Positions 55,901-64,000 of a stretch of DNA of 64,000 bases are shown here, piece by piece. A program made the position numbers and the translations under genes. Source of the stretch: Lasioglossum baleicum (lineage: Eukaryota > Arthropoda > Insecta > Hymenoptera > Halictidae); contig NC_134937.1 in NCBI RefSeq assembly GCF_051020765.1, forward strand, positions 17,228,947 to 17,292,946, written 5' to 3'. Below the pieces are notes generated by a model that was not told the origin of the DNA, searched no databases, and worked only from the letters and a program-made list of their open reading frames with translations. Every line of letters starts with the position of its first letter. Position 1 is the first letter of the stretch.

Positions 55901-58900
55901 GAGTACATAAAATAATGCTTCTTCTAGCCCAATACTTATGAAAGAATCAGGGAGTATACAGCCGGTCGTTTCACTGGTAGGACGCGAGAGATGTCGCGAA
56001 ATAAACGTCGCTCGCATCGGCGCGGCGATCGCACGGTACAGGAGTCGCAGGAAGTCACGCAAAATTTCAAACGCACCGTGCATATCAATGTATGCACAAG
56101 TGCCATGCATCAGAGCGAAGCTTTGCAGCGAAGCTTACGTGCCCCGGTGCGACCAAAGGGATAACGTTGGCCAAGCGTCATCGGTTTGATTTAATCGGGG
56201 TCAATACAGGGAATCGCTGCCGGCTCTTTCGGAAAATCGGTGGCGTATCGATTTCCGCTGTTTACATCGCGCTCTCGCCGTGTCCTTCGTTCCCCGTTGC
56301 ATTAACCATTAATTCTTTCAACCCTTCCGAACTGAAACACAGATTTTCGGAAAATCGCGGAGGGACAGCCGCGCGGCGTTCGTGCGCCTAAGTAATGTTA
56401 GCGTACCAGACTCTTCTTTGTGTATCTTACGAGATCTCTAGCTGAGAAACAGAGGCGTAAACACGTTATACCGTACGAATTAGATCATGCGAGGCGTATA
56501 CGTCGCGTCGGAGGGTTCAGACTTCCGAATACGTGTTCGGGAAAAGGAAGCTGATTTTCCTCGACAGGCGTATCGACGAGGCGACAAAGCGTGCGACGTA
56601 GGTGCCTGTGATATACGCGCGAGATACTACTTTTTCGAGCACATTTTTCCAACTCGAACGCGAACGTTCTCCGGCGATCGTCGAGACGCCACGGATATAT
56701 TCCGAGTGGAATGCGTCGACGCTCGATCCGACGCCGCGCCGTTCCGCGACGGCTCGACGATCGGACAGACTCGGAGAACGAAACGAGAGCAAGGTGTACA
56801 CCGGTACGGCCGGACACCGATCAACAGTAGCAATAATCGAAGAACTTTGTTAGCGACGTTAAGAAGACATTTCAAGAGGTCGATCGTGAGAACATCACGG
56901 AGGACTCGAGACGAGCAGCATCGTGTATCTTGTGAACAATTGGATGAGGTTTAAGTCAGCATTTTCCGTAGTTTGTTTCGAAAATAAGGACCTTCGAGTT
57001 CGAAATTTTTCTCATTTATAATTGTCAATGTTACAAACTGTTCGATCGAACGAAAATTTGATACAATAGACGGAACCTTTCCGCTCGAGATGAAAAAGAT
57101 TTCAAGTCGTTCGGACGAGCGATTTCCGAGATAAAAATTCATAAGCACGTCCATTTTCGCGGCAATAAAAATCCAGGAGAGATTGAATAATTCAACAGTC
57201 TGTATTTCGCGAACAAATCCGAATGTGCTGAAACGGTGACATAAACCTGACCTAATTTCTCGAGTACTACACCATGTTGTGCCCGCCGTCGCCGAAACTT
57301 CGCGACATCGACGAGGAAAAATCGATTCGTCGCAGGATGACCGTGGCTCGGATACCCCGTACCCTTGGCGATAGAAAATGCCGACGGACGTGTCCGGGTA
57401 GAGCGCGGAACCACGACGATCTTTCGAAACTCGTCCTCTCAGCGACAAGCCGGCGTTAGAATCGACAAGTCCGGTTACCGATTCGCTGGAGCAGAGTTTT
57501 AACGACCTTTCGCGTTGTTTAGCAAACTCGTGTAGCTCGCCGAGAGAAACTTTCGAGATGAAATCAGCTTTGCTTCAGAACCGAAAACGGAATTACGAAT
57601 CGCGAGAGAGGCGAACGCTGACTGGCCCGGTTTGTCACAGCCAAATGGAAAAACAGTCAAATATCCTGCTGAAGCAATTTTTAGTTTGCTCGACTGTCGC
57701 GTGAAGATCACGCCCCTCAAACAAAGAAGCCGTTCTATTTTTCTATTTGTTCCGATCGTTGCCGGAGGATCGTCGTCGTTCAAAGCCTTGGTCAACGCCG
57801 GAACGCCATTCCGCGCCACTCGCGTCACTCATTCCTCGCCTGATCGCCATTTTGATGGTCGCTGACGCTTCATCCGACGAGATGATCATTTTCTCTTCAA
57901 CCCTAAACTCAATTCCATTTCAAACAAAGAAATTCTCTTCGATAATTACACTAATTCACGCATTATATTAATCCCAAAAATTTGTGAAATTACAAATGTC
58001 TCCTTGGAATCCTCAAACATTGCTCTTCGCTTTAGAAAAGACAATTAAAAGAACTTTCTGATAAATAATATTTCACCGATCGACGAAGCGTCAAGATGGC
58101 TAAGCGTTTCAGAGGACACCGTAAGGAGATCGACGATCGTTATCGAAAGATTAGCGATCGCAGCCGAAGTCGCGAATGTCTCTGCGACAAGATTCGGGAT
58201 CGACGATGCTCGTGATCGTTTTCGCGGGCGATCCACGATTGATCGTCCCCCGTGCGCGCGCTATCTGCGTGCCGCGACAAACTCGACTCTCGGAAGATTC
58301 ATCGAGGCAAATCGATTTACATTTACTTATACTCGTATTGTAAGCGGGTCACGCGAACTAACAATTGCTTTAAGTAATTTTTACATTTTCAAGGGGAATT
58401 AATAATGGTAAGAGGTCGATTCCGCTTAGCGTGATTTCTAGGTGCTTTCCGTGTAAAATTCTCGTAATTAAGCTTCGTCGAGCTAGAGTGTCCTCTCTCT
58501 CTCTCACACACACTTCTTTCTGTCCCTCTCGACTTGACACCTGGTTGCGGAAATGTCCGATTTTGTGAATCCTGTTTTACAGAAACGAAGTGAAAATATT
58601 TTGGAGATTGTACGGCTTCGGTTATCAACCAAAGTACACAAAAATTGTCTCGACAGTTCAATTTTGATCACGGCTTTCGCTGGTGACATTCATTTAAAAA
58701 AAAAAGCAGTCGGACGTTTCGGCGTAGCAGGCCCGCAGGAGAAAGTGCTCGAGGAGACAACGTAAGCGAAAGGAAAGGGCGAAGGAAGGAAAAAGGTGAC
58801 CTCGGTCTGACATCTCGCGGGAATCGCTAATGAGCCGAGGAGAGAAGAGTTGCCGGAGGTGCGTTAATTATTATGATCGCTCCCGGGGAACGATTAAAAA

Positions 58901-59938
58901 GCGATCGGAACAGAGTTTGCGTAATCGAAAGGCGATGAAAGCGAAAGTGGGGGAAACAATGCGACTTCTCGTTGATTGGTCATCGCACCGATCCGATTAC
59001 CCTCGATGAGACACGTCTTTCCTCGTTGAAAGACTCTCGGCGTCGACTCGATCTCCTTGGACGTTTCCGAGCGCGGAAAGATGTCGTACCGATGTGAAAT
59101 GGGGCGAGTTCGGGATTGAATTCGAGCGACGAGATAGAGACAATTTCGACGCCGATCGCCTCTTGCGATTCTCGCGTCGGAACGAGAGGAAACTTCTGTC
59201 TTGATCGGTACGGAAATCAGACTATCGAGACCTTCTTTCTCTCTTTCCCCCGGCGCCTTTCCAACCCTCTCCCACAACCCTTTTCTCTCTCTCTCCCTCT
59301 CACTCTGTCACTCACTCACTTTCACACATACACCTTTCCTCTCTCTCTTTTTCCCCACACACTCGTTCAACGCACCGACGACGATTTGTCCAAGGAGAGC
59401 TCTCTCCTTGCGCGAGCATAAAGTTCGAAGGAACTGTTTTACTATAGCGTAACTCTAAATATCTTGAAATGCTGCAGATTTAAAGGGGCTACTCTCTAAT
59501 GCGTGCCGTTATACTTGTATCGCTACTCGCATCGCTGTTATTACCGCCTAGTTCTAAATACTTAACGCTAATCTACTGTTACTGTACTAACGAGCAGCAT
59601 CGTGACAAGTTTTTTCCGTCTGATTACGCTGCGACCTGATCGCACGCACCTGAACGACCGGATCGTTGTCGACGCAACGGTATCCATTGTCAAACGATTA
59701 CTATCGAACTGATCCGAGCATTATTCCTCCGTTCATTCCCCGAAATGTGCAGTTAATAATTGGGGAAAGACAATACCCTGCTCGATCACTGTTGTGAACA
59801 GGATTGTTGAATTGTTATTAGCGCGTTAACTAGTGGCAACCTGTGGACGAAGCTTAACCAGTTTCTCTTAGACAATAATCTCAAGAGAAGTTGTTGTAGT
59901 ATGTTACTCGAGATACACCGTAGATTTAGTAATGAAGA

Positions 59939-60107
59939 GACTGCGGATCTTTATGCGAGATAACAAACGCGTGCATTCATCTCAAAACGTAGGAATCAAA
60001 TAGGAATTTATTTCTCTGTTATTACTTTCAAATTATTGTAATCTTGTTGTAACATTGTCGTTCGAAGTTACACCGATTGTTCCCGGAAATGCATAAAATC
60101 CGCAGTC
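59939..60107. mobile_element. GACTGCGG-family MITE, 169 bp
   Basis: Left end GACTGCGGATCTTTATGC; right end GCATAAAATCCGCAGTC followed by TA. The clearest paired copy in the window. Confidence 0.78.
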
Positions 60108-61254
60108 TAACAATCGTTGTTGCTGTGAAAACAATTTATCGAACGATCCTCGACTATTAACAAATGACTCTTTACTAAATATCAAATGCATTGTCTATCC
60201 TTATATAAAAATTATAAAAGTTACGTAGCACGAGCCAGCATCGAAACAGTTTTCGATGCTGCGAACGGAAGATAGCGATAAAACTTGTCTGGCAAGATTT
60301 CCGGAATGCTCGGAGGTGATCGACAACGAATTGGTTTCGATTCCAAGCGATGTAATCGACAAGCACAATCCTGAAAGCAGTTGTAGAACGTGCCCCCGAG
60401 TTCGTCGAGAATGATTTGGTCGTCGCGCGACGCACGATTAGGGCGCAGCTAAGAAAAACGCGTTTCTTGTACTCTTTCACTGGACTAAACGGAAAACGCG
60501 AAGGATTTCGCGTCGGAGAATAGCAATGGAAAAAAGACGCTTCTCGAAACAAGACACACGTACACGAAAACACACAGGAATACACGCACAGGTACACACA
60601 CACGCATCGTGAGAGAAACACAGAAGGAAACACTTGTGATCTGCACACAAAGACACATACACATACACAGAGAGACGGCACATGCACACTAACGAGACAA
60701 TGATAGACACAAGAAGAACACACGATGTGGTACATGTGTACAATTTACAAAAAACGTCAAGGTCATTGTTTTACAAACTTTCTGTGATAATTATTAACAA
60801 TCACTAAATACGAGGAGAATCACTTATTGCGAGGACGACGCGACGGAGAAACGGCTGGACGGATATACGTAATTGTATTATGGTAACAGGGCAAAAGCGA
60901 ATAATAAAAATAAAATGTTACAAAAAAAGAAATGGAAGAAACGAAGAAAAGAGGAAGAAGAGTAACAGAGTCTTGTTATGTGATAAATCGTTACTGTTCC
61001 GTAGCTCGTTGACGATCCGCGGGTCCGTCGATGACGCTGCGATCGCGATCGATATCGGTCAACGACGGACACGCGCGCGATGAGGAAAGTCGACACGCGA
61101 CTTTCAAATGATGCTCGGTTACCACGGAAATCTAAGCGCATTGTTATTTTGTATGGTTCCATGCGTTTTTTCTAAATGTCGACGACGTCGTAACACACGA
61201 TAACCGGTGGTGATTAATAAAAATAACTTGAAGCACACGCCGCCGCGCCGACGC

Positions 61255-61258
<4 letters not shown>

Positions 61259-61329
<71 letters not shown>
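61259..61329. repeat. Pure (CT)n microsatellite, about 35 units
   Basis: Seventy-one uninterrupted bases of CT, the longest simple repeat in the window. Confidence 0.98.
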
Positions 61330-61331
<2 letters not shown>

Positions 61332-61592
61332 TCCTATCCGAACCTGAGAAAGCGATGTTTCAACTGAAATGATTTTTTCCAGATTCAGAAGGCGATTTTG
61401 TTAAACGTGTAAGAAGAGTGTAATTTTTTGTGACATTGTTTTACTCTGATTGATATTCTTTCCAGGTCCGGAAAAACGATTTCCCCCCGTTCATGATGAG
61501 CGATTCGCGAAATTGCTCGTTTTTCGAACAATTCTCTCGTGGAAGTTCCGCGCGTATTCGCAACAGATTGCTCTCTAATGGAGCCGTAATTA

Positions 61593-61833
61593 GACTGCGG
61601 ATGCTTATGCAATTTCGAACTTTTGTGGGCCAATTTCGAACAATTCGGATCGAATATAAATTTGTGTATTCGATTAAGTTTCCCATTAGAGTCTGAACGA
61701 AATACGAAGTTTATCAAACTTCGTCCAACTTGGAATTGCGTTTGCCTGTAACCTAAGTGAATTACAATAGTTTTCTTTACTGAACCGTAACTTCCTTATT
61801 AAGTTTATCTCTTAGCATAAAGACTACAAGCAG
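61593..61833. mobile_element. GACTGCGG-family MITE, decayed right end
   Basis: Left end GACTGCGGATGCTTATGC follows TA. The right end GCATAAAGACTACAAGC is degenerate. Confidence 0.55.
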
Positions 61834-61997
61834 CTTCTAGAATGGATCTATATTAGTAATAAATGTCAGGCAATTATGGTAACTAAAGATACAATCCGCA
61901 ACCTGAGTATGATACAGTGTACGATGAGCGATTTTTCACTGGGAATTAACCGGTTTCTTGCATTTTTTAATTCTTCCGGGAAGGTTGTCGTGAGATT

Positions 61998-62150
61998 TTA
62001 AAAATTCACGTTCCCAGCTGCTGCACGCGCCAAATTTAAGCGATAGAGTTCCTCCGCGCGTCGCATGTCCTCGCGCACGGCTTTTATCCTGAGCTGAACC
62101 TCCTGAACCCCCATCTCGGCGATCTTCACCTTCAGACGTTTTTCTTCCGT
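61998..62150 (-). CDS. Coiled-coil gene, terminal exon
   Basis: Fifty codons and a TAA stop (61998-62000), phase 0. Acceptor TTTCCGTTGCAG ends at 62151. The product is an uninterrupted charged helix (TEEKRLKVK, VQEVQLRIK, REDMRRAEELYRL) with Leu/Val/Ile at heptad-like spacing. Confidence 0.83.
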   Translation of the reverse strand, partial: TEEKRLKVKIAEMGVQEVQLRIKAVREDMRRAEELYRLNLARAAAGNVNF

Positions 62151-64000
62151 CTGCAACGGAAAATCCTGATCTCAAGCGCAATCCCCTTCAGTCTGTTCAG
62201 GGATCATCCCGATGCGACGCTATTTTTCCCTGCTTTCACGGAGGAACTGATTGATTCAACTTCCACGAGTCGTTCAGTACAAATCAAACAATGTTCCAAT
62301 CTTGGATGCAGCAATGAACGGGGAGAAAATTGTAAAAATTGTAAAGAATTCTTAAAATTTTCCAAAATTTTCACCGTCGCGTCGGAATGACTCCTTCAAG
62401 AGAGTTGCGCCACTTTGAACATCAGAAACAAAAGTTAACAATCACACGACTGAAAAGTGTATGATAAGAGAAGAATATAAACGAGGAGAAAGCTGACTGA
62501 AGGTAAAGTATTCACATTTTATACAGAAAGTATTTGAAATAAGTGTGGCACAGCTATTCAACTAGCTTTTAATTAATGAGATTCTATTCGCTATGTCCAT
62601 GACAAAATATATGTCCATACAAAATGAATTATTTCAATGTCATTATACTGTTCAGTCATATAATAAAGAGCTAACAGCGGCCACACGTTTGTTGACCGCG
62701 CAGTGACGAGTGTTTCTGGTTGGACGTTCCAGGTGAAAAGTGGCGTAACCCGGTAAGTATGCTGTCGTTCCACAAACTTCGAGCTGCTGCAGAAGCAGCC
62801 GGTGCTTCAACTTGTTCCGATAGTCGGTCAAGAATACGTAGCCCCTCTTCGAGCCGACAGAATCGTTCCTCTCAACGTCCCGTTTCGTCGAAACAACGAC
62901 CGCTGCACTGCTCTCTCCACTCTCGACGGAAGCAGACGTCGTCGGAGGGTTTCTTCTCTCGAATTCGTCGAGACGTATCCTGTGCTCCGACGATTCGCGA
63001 TCCTCGTTACCTGCTTCAAAAGAATCGTCGTGGCACGAGACACCAAAGAACTTTTCTCCCACGTACTCGACCTTCATACTTCTCCCTTCACAACCCTTTC
63101 CAACCCTTCGGGAAGTTTCTATTGTTCCACGACCCTCTTAAACTGTCTCTATTATCAAACTTTTCGAATGTCTCTGTGCACTTTCTAGACCTTAAGAGGC
63201 TCAATTAAAAATAGAAATTTCAAAAATGCAATGGTACCTTGAAGTCTCTCGTATCAGTAGACTGTGGATCTTTAGACAAAATAAAAATGTTGAACCTCGA
63301 TTCCAATTTAGCTGGATTTTTATCACAAAATGCGCTTAAATCAAAAAATTCAATCCCCATAATTTTTAATAATTAAAGAATAATCAGATTTATCGGAAAG
63401 ATTGAAGGAATCGGAGGATATCAATGTGCAACGTTCAATCCGAAGAAATTCCCAAGTGACTCTTTTATTCTGCAATTAATGCAGGTTTTATGTAGCATAA
63501 AGATCCGCAGTAGCAGTGAAGCCAGTCATTTGGAAAATGACGGTGCGTTCACAGATTATGCAGTATCTCAGCGGAGTTTTGCGGAATTTCCGTGGAAGAT
63601 CGTGCCGCAACAATTCATAATCTGCCGGGGCAGGAACCATTGCAGAGTTAATGTCCCTTAAGTGTCGTTAGCGCACACATTCGGGAAACTACGGACTAAC
63701 GCCCCTCTCGAGCGAAACTAACAATCTGTTTGCAGGTCCTTACTTGCGTTTTGCGAGTCGGAAGAGTCCTCGCAGGTGCGCCTCCGCTCCCGCGGTTGCC
63801 ATAAAACGTCCGCTAAAATCCGAAGAGAGAATGCGCCGTTTAAATTCCTGACTTTCAGCCATTCGTTTTCCACAATTACTAACACTGCTGCTTACTTGAG
63901 CTCGGGAAGAATTCGGTTTTCGCGGGTCGTTCGTCCTCGTCGGGATAGAGGACCGACACTGTCACGCTGTTATCCGAAATCTTTGCGCTGGACACCACGA
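61998..64000 (-). CDS. Unrecognised protein with C-terminal coiled coil, 3' part of gene (5' end outside window)
   Basis: Model complement(join(61998..62150, 62778..63010, 63744..63812, 63896..>64000)), 185 visible codons plus TAA. Four exons with GT-AG borders agree in phase (1, 1, 0). In order: a short non-acidic start, PDEDERPAKTEFF, an Arg/Glu/Ser-rich linker (about residues 38-105 of the visible part, with RERRRT and CEDSSDSQ), then YVFLTDYRNKLKHRLL leading into a long Glu/Arg/Leu helix. Continuity of that helix across the last junction (LLLQQLE-TEEKRLKVK) strongly supports the join. The C terminus is short and nonpolar-poor (GNVNF). I recognise no catalytic or DNA-binding motif. The layout (disordered linker plus C-terminal coiled coil) is common in insect Myb/SANT- or MADF-type nuclear proteins, but that is only a guess. 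It is convergent with the frequenin-like gene, 14.2 kb away. Confidence 0.8.
62778..63010 (-). CDS. Coiled-coil gene, 233-nt exon
   Basis: Begins in phase 1 (completing a Ser codon, then NEDRESSEH) after acceptor TTTTGAAGCAG ending at 63011. Ends in phase 0 at LLLQQLE before a weak GTTTGT donor at 62777. Encodes the Ser/Glu-rich linker and the start of the coiled coil. The preceding intron is 733 bp and contains a GACTGCGG-family MITE. Confidence 0.78.
63260..63510. mobile_element. GACTGCGG-family MITE, 251 bp, in an intron of the coiled-coil gene
   Basis: Left end GACTGTGGATCTTTA follows TA; right end GCATAAAGATCCGCAG is followed by TA. The subterminal AAAATAAAAATGTT and its inverted counterpart extend the arms to about 40 bp. 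Confidence 0.72.
63744..63812 (-). CDS. Coiled-coil gene, 69-nt internal exon
   Basis: Phase 1 in and out; encodes a segment beginning TDVLWQPRERRRT and ending DSQNA. Acceptor CGGATTTTAG ends at 63813; donor GTAAGG begins at 63743. The intron before it is only 83 bp. Confidence 0.8.
63896..64000 (-). CDS. Coiled-coil gene, partial exon at the window edge
   Basis: Thirty-four whole codons beginning VVSSAKISDN and ending EFFPSS, plus one base (phase 1). The other two frames have stops. Donor GTAAGC begins at 63895 (minus strand). The exon continues past 64000. Confidence 0.8.

Larger units (their letters stand above)
47807..61997. other. Gene-free sequence between two convergent genes
   Basis: Presumably starts with the frequenin-like 3' UTR and ends with that of the coiled-coil gene; neither poly(A) site can be placed (no AATAAA close to either stop). 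Contains GACTGCGG-family MITEs, a (TTC)n run near 54385-54408, (AC)n near 53766-53780, (AG)n near 55421-55438, CT-rich sequence at 59279-59357, CA-rich sequence at 60555-60735 and the long (CT)n at 61259. I could support no exon here. Confidence 0.6.

Noticed and set aside
60175..60735. 186-codon minus-strand frame rich in Cys and Val
   Set aside because: Translation of a CA-rich microsatellite region.
62652..63077. Minus-strand frame starting with ATG at 63077 taken as a complete first exon
   Set aside because: A phase-matching acceptor at 63011 continues from two upstream exons. The frame's last codons run past the GTTTGT donor into the intron.
62720..63208. + strand frames of 162 and 128 codons
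   Set aside because: Antisense shadows of the coiled-coil gene's 233-nt exon.
1..64000. CRISPR arrays, operons, ribosome binding sites, rRNA and tRNA genes
   Set aside because: The window is eukaryotic with spliced genes. No regularly spaced repeats and no tRNA or rRNA signatures were recognised.

Overview
This is eukaryotic nuclear DNA, most likely from an insect and probably a hymenopteran. The evidence is a spliced frequenin-type gene, introns ranging from 67 bp to 25 kb, CG-rich unique sequence broken by AT-rich stretches, and many short decayed DNA transposons. The species assignment is inference; no mitochondrial, rRNA or tRNA marker is present.

Two protein-coding genes can be supported. 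(1) A complete neuronal calcium sensor of the frequenin/NCS-1 family lies on the + strand at 14181-47806. It has seven coding exons (64, 25, 49, 90, 79, 89 and 168 nt) that join in frame to 187 codons plus stop. The second coding exon is a 25-nt microexon standing after a 25,025-bp intron. The protein keeps the N-myristoylation signal and three usable EF-hand loops, but differs at many positions from the usually near-invariant insect frequenin, so it may be a second, faster-evolving paralogue. (2) The 3' part of a minus-strand gene runs off the right edge (64000 down to 61998). Four phase-compatible exons encode 185 residues: a charged, Ser-rich linker and a C-terminal coiled coil. I do not recognise the family.

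Layout: 1-14 kb is gene-free upstream sequence with an hAT-type MITE, a three-unit minisatellite and a CpG-rich block holding a perfect CRE. At 14.18 kb is coding exon 1. From 14.2 to 39.3 kb is intron 1, with an AT-rich repeat, a piggyBac-like relic, a fold-back hairpin, a mariner-type MITE and TTAA-flanked MITEs. From 39.3 to 47.8 kb are the remaining six exons. From 47.8 to 62 kb is gene-free, microsatellite-rich sequence between two convergent genes. From 62 to 64 kb is the minus-strand gene.

The most notable non-genic signal is one dispersed element family whose ends read GACTGCGGATCTTTATGC. It has about sixteen loci here: seven paired, about 150-250 bp each, the rest single arms. The better-preserved ends abut a TA dinucleotide. 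Other elements include two TTAA-flanked MITEs (one inside the 390-bp intron 2), a Stowaway-like element in intron 4, and a near-perfect 75-bp-arm hairpin. I found no convincing novel multi-gene system.
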